Shown here in pieces: positions 23,973-36,342 of a stretch of 64,000 nt of DNA. Numbering within the stretch: position 1 is the first letter of the stretch; every line of letters begins with the position of its first letter. A program made the position numbers and the translations under genes. Source of the DNA: Ovis canadensis (taxonomy: Eukaryota; Chordata; Mammalia; Artiodactyla; Bovidae); NCBI RefSeq assembly GCF_042477335.2, contig NC_091256.1, positions 39,586,001-39,650,000 on the forward strand. The letters run 5' to 3'. The notes beneath the pieces were generated by a model, which was not told the origin of the DNA, searched no databases, and worked only from the letters and a program-made list of their open reading frames with translations.

Positions 23973-24175
23973 CCCTCCCAGGTGGCTCAGGTGGTAAAGA
24001 ATCTGCCTGTAACGCAGGAGACCCAGGTTCGATTCCTGGGTCGGGAAGATCCCCTGGAGGAGGGAATAGCTACCCACTCCAGTAGTCTTGCCTGGAGAAT
24101 CCCATGGACAGAGGAACCTGGTGGGCTACAGCCCATGGGGTCGCAAAAGAGTCAGACATGATTGAGCAACTAACA
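23973..24175 (+). mobile_element. Bov-tA SINE
   Basis: Well-preserved head with tRNA-like A and B box regions (GGTTCGATTCCTGGGTC) and a full body. Confidence 0.93.
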
Positions 24176-24513
24176 TTTAAACGTTGCAGCAATGAGCTAA
24201 ATTCTGCTAACGGTGAGTGAGCTTAAAAGTAGATTCACTGCCAGTTAACCCTCAGATGCCTCGCTGACACCATGATGACAGCCTTGCAGAAGGTCAGATC
24301 TATACCGTGCCCACCCAGACTCCTGACCTACAGGGTGTGAGGTGATAAATGAGAGCTGTTTCCCACCACCATAAGGTTGTGGTCATTTGTTATACAGTAT
24401 GGAAAACGGACGCACGCCCTTCTCCGGTAAGCCCCCAATCTGGGTAGGGTGGTCTCAGCTGCCCTGCCTCACTTGTCACCTTTACTCCATGTACACTGAT
24501 TAGCAATTCTTTT

Positions 24514-24737
24514 TTTGCTTGTGCTGGATCTTTGTTGCACCACACAGACTCTTGGATTTGGTGTGCAGGCTTCTCTCGTTACAGAGTACGGTCTCCAGAG
24601 CATGCAGGCTCCAGCACAACAGCTCTCTATTTGAGGCGTGCAGGCTTGTGGGATCTTAGTTTCCTGATCAAGGTTTGAACCCGTATCCCCTGCACTGGAA
24701 GGGAGATTCTTAACCACTGGACACCAGAGAAGTCCCC
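24514..24737 (-). mobile_element. CHR SINE
   Basis: Reversed full-length CHR. AGCAATTCTTTT at 24502-24513 and 24738-24749. Confidence 0.92.
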
Positions 24738-24962
24738 AGCAATTCTTTTAGTTGAAAAAAAAGTACCGATTTTTTTTCTTACTATAAAAATAAGCCACAT
24801 TCATTCTAAAACATTTATAAAATACTTACAAGCAAAAAGAAACTAATGAATTTCATTCAGCTTTTTTTTTTTTTTTTAGGTAAATTCAAACTTTCTTCCA
24901 GGGAGTTTTCCGTCTTTGAGTCCTGTAATTTGTTCTTTTTCAGCTCTGCTATGGTTGAACCT

Positions 24963-25481
24963 TTACCCAAATATAAATTTATAATTAGAAAAGACTGCAT
25001 TTATTTGGATTGTTCTTGAACTTTTCCAAAAAGGAGTACTCTCAAAATACCCATATAGTTGGGAAAAGGCATTATCCCCAAAGGGAAAAGTTTCCATGGA
25101 CACAGCAAAGCCATTGTCCAATCTTTGCTCAGAGGGAGCCTCATTCCACCCAGGGAGAAAAGAAAGTGCCAAGTGTCTGAGGCTGTTGTTCCCAAACATC
25201 TTTTCAGTAAATAAAGGGCTTCCAAATTTAGAATTTAGGTGCTGAGTTTGAAAAGAAGGCACAGCAGAGGCAGACAGTTCTGTGTGTCCGCCTTTTCTTT
25301 TCCTTTCCTTCTTCACCCTGGGCAGCAGTAGAGGAAGACTCACTGCAGGCCGGGAGGCTCTGAGGCCCCAGGTGGTAGCGCCAAGGAATTTCCTTCTTCC
25401 TCTGCAACTGTCCCTCTTTCTGCCACTCACAAAGCACTTTCCATTCTGCCTCGATGTCACCTCAGTGAGATCACCTGCCAT
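24963..25481 (-). other. Unassigned 172-codon open frame
   Basis: The longest open frame outside recognised repeats upstream of the gene. It starts MAGDLTEVTSRQ and is lysine/arginine-rich in the middle (RVKKERKRKGG). No domain, signal peptide or membrane segment is recognisable. No splice or promoter evidence is visible and other frames overlap it, so a chance frame is the likeliest reading. Confidence 0.2.
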
Positions 25482-25588
25482 TAGGTGATGCTCCTTATCT
25501 TTCTACTTGGCTAGTGATCCCTTTTAAGGGAAGTTCGCCCATGCATTTATCTAACAAACACTCCTTAAGTAACTACTGTGTGCTGAAC

Positions 25589-25789
25589 AGGGCTTCCCTG
25601 GTGGCTCAGTGGTAAAGAATCCACCTGCGAACGCAGCAGATGTGGGTGTGGTTGGGAACATCCCCTGGAGAAGGGAATGGCAACACACCCTAGTGTTCTT
25701 GTCTGGGAAATCCCATGGACAGAGGAGCCTGGTGGGCTATGGTCCATGGAGTTGCAAAAGAGTCTGACACGATTTACGGACTGAACACG
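25589..25789 (+). mobile_element. Bov-tA SINE
   Basis: Flanked by TGTGCTGARCA at 25578-25588 and 25790-25800; inserted in an old L2-like stretch. Confidence 0.92.
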
Positions 25790-25929
25790 TGTGCTGAGCA
25801 CTGTGATGGATGACCAAGCATGTGAGCAAGAGGCAGCCTACGCTCCAGGAGCTCGGATCTAGTAGAGAAGACCCACGCACGTAGAGAAGACACAGTGTGT
25901 CTTGAGTGCTCTGAAAATAGTAAAATTGT

Positions 25930-26077
25930 TAGTGGCTCAGTTGTATCCAACTCTTTGCAGCCCCATGAACTATAGCCCACCAGGCTCCTCTGTCCATGGA
26001 ATTCTCCAGGTAAGAATACTGGAGTAGGCAACCATTCCTTTCTCCAGGGGATCTTCCCAACCCAAGGATCAAACCAT
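25930..26077 (-). mobile_element. Bov-tA SINE, 5'-truncated
   Basis: Reversed tail and body; the tRNA-like head is mostly absent. Confidence 0.88.
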
Positions 26078-26079
26078 AT

Positions 26080-26720
26080 CACACAGTCAATTGATGTGAC
26101 CACTATCAGTCAAGAACAGTTCCATTACATACACATCCTTTGTACCACTTCCTTTATGACCGTAGCCATACTCACTTTTCCCATCTCCCTGACCCTTGAA
26201 ACACTAATCTGTTTTTCATCTCTATAACTTTGTCATTTCAAGAAGGTTACATAAAGGGAATCACACACTATTTAACCTTTTGATACTGACTTTTTTCACC
26301 CAGCAGAATTCTCTGGAGGTCCATCCAGGTTGTTGCCCATATTAATAGTTTCTTCCTTTTTGTTGCCAAGTAGTATTCTATGGTATGGATGTACCACAGT
26401 TGATTTAACCTTTCAGCTGTCTGGATATTTGGGTTGTTTCCTGTTTTTAGCAACTACAAATAAAGCTATTGTGAACATTCATGTACAGGTTTTTGTGTAA
26501 ACTTAAGTTTTCATTTCTCTAAGACAGAGGCCCAGAAGTGCAAATGCTGAGTGATACAGTAAGTGCATATTTAATAATGTAAGAAACAGCCATACTATAT
26601 TCTAGAGTGGCTGCTCCATTTTACATTCCCAGCAGCAAAGTCTAAAGATCCAGTTTCTCTGTATTCTCGCTGACATTTAGTGTTGTCATGATTTTCATTT
26701 TAGCCATTCTGATTATACAC
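26080..26720 (-). mobile_element. Older L1 3' region
   Basis: Reversed L1 with the widely shared ORF2-end/3'UTR sequence. The minus-strand frame 26268-26453 reads NNPNIQTAERLNQLWYIHTIEYY, the classic end of L1 ORF2. Truncated and degenerate. Confidence 0.85.
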
Positions 26721-26915
26721 GTATTTTTTAAAAGTTAGACTAATATGCACCAAAACTTTTTAACAACAGTTATATCTGGAGTGTGTGTGTAGAGCAGGGT
26801 GGGGGTAGCTAATACTAAGGAAGACTTACTTTCTATGTTATATATTTTTGTAGTATTCAAATTTTGCATAAGGTAATACGTGTTTGGAATCTAAAACTCA
26901 AGTAGAAATTTTTAA

Positions 26916-27028
26916 AATTAATTTATTTGGTTGCATTGGATCTTAGTTGCTGCACATGGGATCCTTGACCTTCCAACTGAGGCATGTGGAATCTTTAGTT
27001 GCAGCATTCGAACTCTTAGCTGCCCCTT
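26916..27028 (-). mobile_element. CHR SINE fragment
   Basis: Reversed CHR body (GGTTGCATTGGATCTTAGTT), cut by the next SINE. Confidence 0.75.
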
Positions 27029-27200
27029 GAAAGTGAAAGTGAAAGTCGCTCAGTCGTGTCCAACTCTAATTCTCCAGGCCAGAATACTGGAGTGGGCAGC
27101 CTTTTCCTTCTCCAGGGGATCTGCCTGATGCAGGGATCGAACCTAGGTCTCCCGTATTGCAGGCGGATTCTTTACCAGCTGAGCCACAAGGGAAGCCCAC
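27029..27200 (-). mobile_element. Bov-tA SINE
   Basis: Reversed with the head at its right edge (CAGCTGAGCCACAAGGGAAG). A deletion removes part of the body after GTCCAACTCTAATTCTCC. Confidence 0.88.
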
Positions 27201-27889
27201 AGAAAGGGGAGGGATTGATAATAGAGGAGTGAAGGAACTTCTCTGTTTATCCAAGACCCTCCCTCCTCTGTCCTGCTGTGTGATCACACACAATACTCAG
27301 CTCCACATGACTTTAAGGCCCCCTTCTCTCAGGCAGTCACTTCTCAGTAAGAGCTCTCCCCTGGCCCCTAGAATTGCTGTTACCTCCCTGACCCCTCAGT
27401 CTATACAGGAAGCCACAGCTCCCTGCTATTGCTTGTGCCCAGGTGGCTCCATCCTACCCTGCCCACACCCCTGGGGACAGTCTTTCCATCAAGCCCTAGC
27501 AATGCTCAGCAGCCAGCTCTCTCTGCCAGGGCCCTGGCTGCCGCATCCAATGGGGCCAGCCCACGGAGCTGGTCACAGGGACCCAGGTCAGCTCAAGTGA
27601 GAGGATACTCACTTCTCTGAGCCTGAGGAAACCAGGAGAAGGCTGGCCAATGGAGATGTCTGCAGGTAGGAGTCAGTGAAATTCACATCCGATTCCCTCA
27701 ACTTTCCTGTGAATGAGGAGGCAGTGACTGTGCCAGACACTAGAGCTAGAGACCGATCACTCCTTTGCACAACCAAGCTTCCAGAAAAAATGAGTCTTGT
27801 TCTTTTCTGAAGAAGAAAGTATTTTCTCTGCTCTTACTTTAGGCTGCTGAGCACAGCTGGGTTTTATTATCACAAAATTAATAAGCACT

Positions 27890-28115
27890 TAAGGAGGTTG
27901 ACTCTGGAACCAGATTGCCTAGTTTCCAAATCCTCATTATCACTGTTCTGTGATGTTGAACAAGTAACCTAGTCTCCAGGCCTCAGCTTTCTCATCTATA
28001 AAATGGGGATGTTAATAATAGGATTTGCCTCCTAGGTTTCAGGAAGATTAAAGGACTCAACACATGGAAAGTAGTCAGCCCAATGCCTGCCCATCTTGTG
28101 CACTCAGCACACATC
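27890..28115 (+). mobile_element. MIR SINE
   Basis: Core GTAACCTAGTCTCCAGGCCT, CTCATCTATAAAATGGGGAT and GATTAAAGGACTCAACACAT match MIR. Confidence 0.8.
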
Positions 28116-29139
28116 AGCTGTTCTTACTTCCGGGAGAGGTGGGGAAGGTAAGTGAATGGAGAAATTAAAATAGCCTGGGCAAAGAAGGAGACAGCCCTGA
28201 GCAGTGAAAAGTTGCTGAGACAAAGAAAGCCCAACTGAGCTTGATGTTGATGAGTCTCTTTCTTTCCAAGACGGTCATTGAATGTTTACCATCTGCCGGG
28301 GATTGGTAGGAACTGGCACTGCAGCTGTGAACCACACAATTTCAATCAGTACAGGTGGGGTTATAATAAGTGTGGGTGGGTCCAGGCTTCTGGCAGCCCG
28401 GAGAAGGGGTGGCTGGGTAGCCCCACAAATGAGGAAGAGATGCTGCTCCAGGCCAGGTGGCTTGGGCCATGAGAGACAGGTACCCCTGGAGTTGCTCAGT
28501 CCAAAGTGGGTGGAAGGGCAGGAGGTGTTGCGGGGACACAGCAGGCAACCGCAGGTTCTTAGATTCAAGGGCAGGAAACCTTAGGAGACTGGAAGGAACC
28601 TTAGGGGACCAGATGGACCAGAAGGGAAGCTCCTCTGCTCTCCCAGGGCTTCTGGTTTCTTTAGCTTCACCTCTCCTGGTTGCTCTACTCACTTCTCTCT
28701 TGACCAGTGTCTTCTGCTTAATTTTCTGATGTTACTGTTATCTACAAAATGATCTCAGCCAATTCACACTACAGCAGGTGGATCAGCTGGCCTCAGTATT
28801 AGATACCCAAGCTGGTCTGTCAGCAGTCAGCAGGTTATCCTTTCTTCTCAGCAATCTCATTAGGCCATTAGTATTCCTGTAAAGTGAGTGGTCCTGTAAA
28901 GAAAGTTTGCCTTCCCATTCTCATGTTGCAGTGTCCCATGAAAATAGAAATTTTGGGTAATTTTGTTGAGGTTTCTTGTGCTTCATCAGAACTTCCTCTT
29001 GTCACAGAGGAACTGAATGAAGGATGGAAATGATGCCCCAAGATTTTCCCTCCACTTTCTCTGTCTCCCAAGTTCTTCCTCTTTCCAGAGACTTTTCCCC
29101 ACTTAGATCATTCTTTTTTTTTTAATTTGGAAATATTAA

Positions 29140-29345
29140 TATCACATTATGGTTTTATTGAAATGCAACTCATTTACAATGTTGTGGTAATTTCACATGT
29201 ATAGCAAAAAAATTCAGATACACGCACACATACAAACACGTATATATATATATATATACTTTTTCAGATTCTTTGCTTTATAGGTTATTACAATTGAGTA
29301 TAGTTCCCGGTGCTATATAGTAGGTCCTTGTTGATTATCTGTTTT
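29140..29345 (-). mobile_element. L1 3'UTR fragment
   Basis: Reversed L1 end (TTTATTGAAATGCAACTC; GTTCCCGGTGCTATATAGTAG). Contains a short (TA)n run near 29240. Confidence 0.7.
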
Positions 29346-29399
29346 TATGTCATTCTTCTGAATTCTCTCTTGGTTTCTCTCATGTCTTTGCCCTGGATT

Positions 29400-29660
29400 T
29401 TTTTATTCTTTTTCCTTCCCTACCCCTAACATTTTAATTAAAATATAAACAATCAGAAAAGTTACATCTAGATTCAACAATTCATCTTTGCCACATTTGC
29501 TTTCTTCTCTGTCTCTCTCCCTTTCTCCCTCTCCTTGTAGAGAATAAGAACTATCTCCTATATAACTCCAATACCATTATTAAACCCGGTAAAATTAACA
29601 GCAATTCCATATCATCTCATATGCTGTCCATATTTAAGTTCCCTGATTGTCGGCCCTAGC
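29400..29660. mobile_element. Ancient L1-like fragment
   Basis: Resembles the old mammalian L1M-type segment with AACAATTCATCTTTGCCAC and AATTCCATATCATCTCAT-like stretches. The same family seems present at 14280-14560. Name and orientation are tentative. Confidence 0.4.
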
Positions 29661-30410
29661 TGTTTGTACTCCTAAATCTTCCCACCTCCACGTTACATTC
29701 TGATGCTTAACCCAGCTGCCCTCTCCTTCATAGTGAAAATTCCCTTGGCAGAAACCAAGGAACACTAGGTTAGCCACAAGAAAAGGCCAAAGGACTGTGG
29801 GATAAGATGGCCTAGCTGTACCTCCCAATGTTCTGACTTGGGAAAGGAAAACCCGGTCCATTTTTCAATTCATTTTTTTATTTTTTGAAGCTTTGTCCAT
29901 ATTGGGCATCCTTGATTACCCTCTGTAGAGTCTCTAGTTTGCAGGTTTGTGTAGTTAATGGTTCACAGCTGGCTTGTCTCTAGCAAGAGGAGGTTCTGAA
30001 GCAAAAATCTCAAGAAAGGATGACGCCTGTGTTTGTTGTCTCAGAAACAGCAGACACATCGAGGTCAAGAGAATGAAGGTAACATAGGTTATTCTAGACT
30101 GGGATCAGTCTGTGCCAGAGATGGAGAGAAACTGTGTTCCAAAAATCCCAGGCCTTACATGGACATTACCAACTTTCTCAGATGCTGGATGGGCCTTGGC
30201 AACCTAGAAGTCAACTGTCCCATGAGAGAGGCTGAGCTCTCGCTGACCTGCCTACCATCTCCAGGAAGTTCCTCTCTGGAACCAACCATGAACGAATAAA
30301 AGTACCTCATATAAGAAGGAGATACTGTCTCACAATTCTGGAGGCCAGAATGAAATCAAGGTGTGGGCAGGACTAATATTTAGGAATTTGTTCAGACTGA
30401 CTCTTCAGTT

Positions 30411-31906
30411 CAGTTCAGTTTAGTCGCTCAGTCGTGTCCAGCTCTTTGCGACCCCATGAATCGCAGCACGCCAGGCCTCCCTGTCCATCACCAACTCCCA
30501 GAAGTCAGTGATGCCATCCAGTCATCTCATCCTCTGTCATCCCCTTCTCCTCTTGCCCCCAATCCCTCCCAGCATCAGAGTCTTTTCCAATGAGTCAACT
30601 CTTCGCATGAGGTGGCCAAAGTACTGGAGTTTCAGGTTTACCATCATTCCTCCCAAAGAACACCCAGGGCTGATCTTTAGAATGGACTGGTTAGATCTCC
30701 TTGCAGTCCAAGGGACTCTCAAGAGTCTTCTCCAACACCACAGTTCAAAAGCATCAATTCTTTGGCGCTCAGCTTTCTTCACAGTCCAACTCTCACATCC
30801 ATACATGACTACTGGAAAAACCATAGCTTTGACTAGATGGACCTTTGTTGGCAAAGTAATGTCTCTGCTTTTGAATATGCTATGTAAGTTGGTCATAACT
30901 TTTCTTCCAAGGAGTAAGTGTCTTTTAATTTCATGGCTGCAGTCACCATCTGCAGTGATTTTCGAACCCCCAGAAATAAAGTCTGACACTGTTTCCACTC
31001 TTTCCCCATCTATTTCCCATGAAGTGATGGGACCGGATGCCATGATCTTCGTCTTCTGAAGGTTGAGCTTTAAGGCAACTTTTTCACTCTCTTCTTTCAC
31101 TTTCATCAAGAGGCTTTTTAGTTGCTCTTCACTTTCTGCCATAAGGGTGGTGTCATCTGCATATCTGAGGTTATTGATATTTCTCCCGGCAATCTTGATT
31201 CCAGCTTGTGATTCTTCCAGCCCAGCGTTTCTCATGATGTACTCTGTATCATGAGATGCAGGGTGACAATATGCAGCCTTGATGTACTCCTTTTCCTATT
31301 TGAAACCAGCCTGTTGTTCCATGTCCAGTTCTAATTGTCGCTTCCTGACCTGCATATAGGTTTCTTAAGAGGCAGGTCAGGTGGTCTGGTATTCCCATCT
31401 CTTTCAGAATTTTCCACAGTTTATTGTAATCCACACAGTCAAAGGCTTTGGCGTAGTCAATAAAGCAGAAATAGATGTTTTTCTGGAACACTCTTGCTTT
31501 TTTGATGATCCAGCAGATGTTGGCAATTTGATCTCTGGTTCTTCTGCCTTTTCTAAAACCAGCTTAAACATCTGGAAGTTCACGGTTCACGTATTGCTGA
31601 AGTCTGGCTTGGAGAATTTTGAGCATTACTTTACTAGCATGTGAGATGAGTGCAATTGTGCAATAATTTGAGCATTCTTTGGCATTGCCTTTCTTTGGGA
31701 TTAGAATGAAAACTGACATTTTCCAGTCCTGTGGCCACTGCTGAGTTTTCCAAATTTGCTGTCATATTGAGTGCAGCACTTTCACAGCATCATCTTTCAG
31801 GATTTGAACTAGCTCAACTGGAATTCCATCACCTCCACTAGCTTTGTTCATAGTGATGCTTTCTAAGGCCCACTTAACTTCACATTCCAGGATGTCTGGC
31901 TCTAGG
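30411..31906 (-). mobile_element. BovB LINE, 1.5 kb, 5'-truncated
   Basis: The plus-strand left edge shows the reversed BovB tail (TTCAGTTCAGTTTAGTCGCTC). The minus-strand frame 30537-31235 (232 codons) contains the RT C-terminal part with NNLRYADDTTLMAESEEQL (the YADD catalytic motif), SWEIDGERVETVSDFI and the ELWCWRRLLRVPW segment. The upstream frame 31249-31491 holds DYAKAFDCVDYNK, so the RT is split. No clear target duplication was found. Confidence 0.93.
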
Positions 31907-34385
31907 TATCAAATCTCAAGTATCAAAGAAATCTGGTGGATAAATTTCTAGCAAGCCTCCTAGGCAGGTGCCTATGAACACTTTTCTATTAGCAGAAGCA
32001 CCCAAAGGAGAAGTCCAGAGATGGAGCAAGGAAGAAAAAGCAAAAGTCATACTCCTCTCACTTAGGCCTCAAGCAATTTGTGACACTTGTCCTCCGTGTC
32101 TTCTCTGTTGCCTTTCAGAATCCCCATCTAAATTTCCAGCTAATTTCAGCATGAGGAGTAAGTCACCAGCCCTCTGAAGGCCTCCTTGGGGCACAGCCTA
32201 CTCTCCGCAGAGTGTTCCCCATCTGAGCCCTATCTATACCAGCTCTTGGGGATGATCAGATCCTAAGCACACAGACCTCCCCAACTCCCGCTCCCCCCAG
32301 CAATTTTTGTGACTCTGCTTTAACCTATAAACTGAAGGGCAAGGCAGGGGATGTTTTCCTGTGCTCTTTAATCTGGTATGTAATAAATTATGCCTATTTA
32401 ATCATTTAACAACTGAACAAATGACTGAATCAGTCTTAGAACATTCAGCAATCCCTTTTTATGAAAACTTAATTTGAAGTCTATATAATAGCAGAGAGAG
32501 AGAGAGAGAAAGAAGGAGAGAGAGAAAGAGACAAGAGGCCAGAAAGCAGCAATGGCAAAGGCAGTGAATCTCCAGGCACCATCCTGGATGGGCTGCCAAA
32601 GGCAGGGGCTAAGGGGAAGGCTCTTCTTCCAGGATAAACTCAGAGAATGCATGGAGAGAGGGGCAAAGTAGCAGAATATCAGCATCTGAGTTCCATCAAA
32701 AAGCTTCTAAATTATGGATAAGACATTGTAATGCCTCTGTTCCAGCATTTACGTTAGTTAGGACTTGCCTCTGTAGAGAATGATGACACTACCAACAGAG
32801 TTTCTGGAAGGGGACACTTACTCAAAAGATTCATTGTTTTAGCCACAGGAGGGTATCGATTTTATTTGATCCCTTGCACCGCCCTGGGACTAAGGCATCA
32901 TGGGTGGCCTTGAGTCACTGACAACATAGTGCCTGGAGGGCTTCCCGCCAATAAAACCTTGTCACCCGATTCACTTTTGGCTTACAGCCAACATTGCCAA
33001 GTTACAAGTACCTACATGCCCTGGATCTTCGGGAATAATTCCAATTTCAAATCCTGGGTCCTATTGCCAGACCATAAGTCAGGCCATGTGTTCTGGTGTT
33101 TTTAGTTCTAAAAACTCTCATCATAATGTCATATGGTTCTAACGTACTTATAAGAGTTTTTTTTATTAAAAATCTTTCTACTGTAAAAATAATATAGTCA
33201 TATTCTTGAAAATTAGGAAGAAAAACATAGCACCCATAATACCACCATCCTGCTGTATAGGTATATACAAATGTATAATTTTCCCAGCATATCATCAAAA
33301 TAAATGCACTATTTTATATTCTACTTTCTCCAACCAACATTATATTTTTAGAAAAACATTGCTAATAAACATTTTTAAAGAACGCATTTTAATGAAAGGA
33401 TAATACTTCTTTCAGGAGATTACTAAAATATATTAATTATATTTATATTTGTTTATAATTTTCACTGGTATTTATAAATCCACAATATATACCATTGTAA
33501 TATATTTTCTAGATTTTTCATTTTTCTTTAATTTAGTTTTTACAAGCTGAATTACAGGCTTGGAGTATGAATATGCTAATGACTCATGATATATATTGCA
33601 AATTGCTTCCCAAAAAAGTTGTGCTAACAAACACAACCATCAGCAATGTCTGAGGGTGTCTGTTCCACGTCAGCACCGCCAACAAACCAATGTGTTGAGA
33701 TGAAGTTTTGAAATGATTCTCGTGACAGTTTTGCTGAGCAACGCCCCCATATTTTAGAAGGGAAAGTACAGGTATGACATGGATGATATACTGATGATGG
33801 TAAACTGACAAAGGATGTCTTTTAAGCCAGATGAGTAGCGGGGAGAAAAAGCACTTAAATGATGCTTTAAACTCCAATTGCCAATGATGTATCTGAAGAC
33901 TGCTAGGAAACAAAACTATGGCAGGCAAATAAATGGCCTGCAGCAGTCCCAATTAGGGAAGCTTTCTCAGAAGAAAAGCCTTTTTGGCAGATTTGAGTCT
34001 GAAGCAAAACTCCAAACAACTCCAGGCGCACTGCCCCATACCACGGGTTTGATTTCTGCGTAAATACCTTGGAAAGTGTTGTTGCTCCACATTGGTCTTT
34101 TCAACTCTACTCAGATGCAATGTATGGGAATGACTCTATTATTTTCTAATATAACAGTAAGTAGTGGCTAAATACAACTAAATAGCTATTCACTGACAAA
34201 GAGAGGGGAAAATGGCATTCACAGATTTTGTCCGTTTAGTGGGCTTGGATCAAATGTGCTGGCCCTTTAGCCTTACTTGGCAGCTCTGAAAACCATGTTT
34301 CAGGGGTGCAGAGTGACTGAACTTGGGCTTTTTGGTTGGAGCTCCCCAGGCTCAGACACTGCACCTCTAAAATGATAGAAAGGGG
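31907..34385. other. Intergenic; no gene recognised
   Basis: Includes the GA microsatellite. 33120-33560 is AT-rich and resembles an ancient LINE. Frames up to 122 codons (33584-33952, minus) lack recognisable similarity. Confidence 0.5.
32492..32535. repeat. (GA)n purine-rich microsatellite
   Basis: GAGAGAGAGAGAGAGAAAG-type run of pure purines on the plus strand. Confidence 0.85.
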
Positions 34386-34508
34386 GGACTTCCCTTGCAG
34401 TCCAGTGGTTAAGACTCCCAGCTTCCCCTGCACGGGGCACAGGTTCGATTCTTGTTTGGGGAACTAAGATCGCATGTGCCTTGCGGTGTGGCCAAAAAAA
34501 AAAAAAGG
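34386..34508 (+). mobile_element. CHR SINE with poly(A)
   Basis: Head CTTGCAGTCCAGTGGTTAAG and a 13-A tail. Confidence 0.88.
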
Positions 34509-34522
34509 CATTTACTAAGTAC

Positions 34523-34690
34523 TAGGCTTCCCTGGTGGCTCAGATGGTAAAGAATCTGCCCACAGTCCAGGAGGCTCGGGTTCAATCCATGGGTCGGGAA
34601 GATCCCCTGGAGAAGGGAATGGTCACCCACTCCAGTAAACAGTCCATGGGGTCACAAAGAGTTGGGCACTTCTGAGTGACTAACACACAC
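34523..34690 (+). mobile_element. Bov-tA SINE with internal deletion
   Basis: Head intact. The body jumps from CCCACTCCAGTA to ACAGTCCATGGGGTC, losing about 45 bp. Confidence 0.9.
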
Positions 34691-34966
34691 ACAGGCTAAT
34701 AGGCTAACTGATGATACATGGCAAAATGGTTGATATTCACTCTCCTTACTGGATGACTCTTGCATTTAGATGCTGATCTTTCTGAAAATTACTACAGCCT
34801 TTAATAGTAATTATTAGTTCACATTCTGGATTTCGGCAACTTCTGTGAGGTTTAAAAACAGTAAGGGTGTATTTGTACAACATCCTAGAAAATGACCAAT
34901 TCTTAGTAGATAAAAATACTATGAAATTTTAAAGATTTTCAAGATAAATTCCTGATAACTGTGACT

Positions 34967-35177
34967 GCGTGTGTGCATGCTAAGTCTAGCCCAACTGTTT
35001 GCGACCCCATGGATTGTAGTCAGCCAGGCTCCTCTGTCCATGGGATTCTCCAGGCAAAAACACTGGATTGGGCTGCCATGTCCTCCTCCAGAGGATCTTC
35101 AGGGATTGAACCTGAGTCTCTTATGTCTCCTGCAATGGCAGACAAGTTCTTTACCACTAGGGCCACCTGGGAAGCCC
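34967..35177 (-). mobile_element. Bov-tA SINE
   Basis: Flanked by AACTGTGACT at 34957-34966 and 35178-35187. Confidence 0.92.
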
Positions 35178-35234
35178 AACTGTGACTAATCTTAGTCAAA
35201 TAAAAGTTTGTTAATCAGGTGGATGACAGAGCAT

Positions 35235-35400
35235 GGACTCCAGGTCTGCTGCTTGCTACTCTGGCCTTCCTTAGCCTGTTTCTTCATCTGTAAATGGGGC
35301 AATATAATACATATTTACTATTACTTGAGAAAACAAGTCTAACATACTCAGCACAGTGCTTGGCATACCATAAAGGTTCAATAAATATTAGCTATGTTCA
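35235..35400 (+). mobile_element. MIR SINE
   Basis: TTCATCTGTAAATGGGGC, CAGCACAGTGCTTGGCAT and TTCAATAAATATTAGC match the MIR 3' half. Confidence 0.8.
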
Positions 35401-35586
35401 TTGTAACTATTATATTACATGATGATGAAGATGGAGTCCATCAGATGAAAGCAAATAAACAGGGATGTTTAATCCCTTGGACTTTGATATAATCAAATCA
35501 TTAAACATTTTGCTAAAAAGCTAAATTCCTCTTGATTAGGCAGTTGAAATTGACTATCTCTAAGCATAAAAAATATTCATTCCTGG

Positions 35587-35700
35587 TAATTCCCTGGCGG
35601 TCCAGTTTTTAGGTCTCCAAGCCTTCACTGCCGAAGACTCAGGTTTAATCTGCGGTCAGTGAACTAAGATCTTGCAAGGAGTGTGGCACAGCCAATAGTG
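35587..35700 (+). mobile_element. CHR SINE, degenerate
   Basis: Head TTCCCTGGCGGTCCAGTTTT and GTGAACTAAGATCTTGCA. Confidence 0.8.
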
Positions 35701-35888
35701 ATAATAAACACACATTTCTGAGGTCTCCTTATGGGTTTCTTTACCTTCAGTCTCTGTATGTGTGTCGGGTACTTAGTAGATGCTCAGTTATACTTGCTGA
35801 ATAGAGATAAATTTTTTTAATTGAGGTATAGTTGACACATGACCTTATTACTTTTAGGTATACAGAATAATGATTCAATATTTGTATC

Positions 35889-36342
35889 CAGTTGATCCTT
35901 GAAAAACTCAGGGGTTGGGGTAACAAACTCTGGCAGTCACAAATGGGTGTATAATTTTACATTCAGCCCTCCATATCTACAGTTCCACATCCTCAAATTC
36001 AACCAGCCACAGTTGTTGTAGTACTGTAGTATTTGAAGTGAAAGTCAAAGTGTTAGTTGCTCAGTTGTGTCCGACTCTCTGAGACCCCGTGAACTGTAGT
36101 CTGCCAGGCTCCTCTGTCCATGGAACTCTCCAGGTAAGAATACTGGAGTGGATAGCCATTACCTTCTCCAAGGGATCTTCCCAACCCAGGGGTCGAACGC
36201 ACATCTCCTGCAAGTCTTCTGCATTACAGGCAGATTCTTTACTGTGTGAGGGACCAGGAAGCCCTACTGTAGTATTTACTACTGAAAAAATTCCATATGT
36301 AAGTAGACTCGCACGGCTCAACTCTAATTCAAGGGTCAGCTG
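35889..36342. mobile_element. Tigger-like MITE with intact terminal repeats, interrupted by a SINE
   Basis: Terminal inverted repeats CAGTTGATCCTTGAA (35889-35903) and TTCAAGGGTCAGCTG (36328-36342) match at 13 of 15 positions. Inserted in an L1. It carries a Bov-tA at 36035-36264. The family (TcMar-Tigger group) is recognised by its ends; the subfamily is not assigned. Confidence 0.75.
36035..36264 (-). mobile_element. Bov-tA SINE nested in Tigger-like element
   Basis: Exact duplication TACTGTAGTATTT at 36022-36034 and 36265-36277. Confidence 0.94.

Larger units (their letters stand above)
27201..30403. other. Intergenic; moderately GC-rich unique DNA, MIR and L1 pieces
   Basis: 27201-27889 and 28116-29140 look unique. 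28275-28730 holds several overlapping 64-116-codon frames on both strands with no recognised similarity. 29661-30403 shows nothing further. Confidence 0.5.

Noticed and set aside
23973-24050. tRNA-gene-like sequence with A and B boxes
   Set aside because: It is the tRNA-derived head of a Bov-tA SINE. It continues into the Bov-A body and recurs many times in the window, so it is not a tRNA gene.
30508-31059. 183-codon plus-strand open frame (also similar ones at 4122-4628 and 42238-42711)
   Set aside because: It is the antisense strand of BovB ORF2. The same text recurs in every BovB copy, so it is a shadow, not a conserved gene family.
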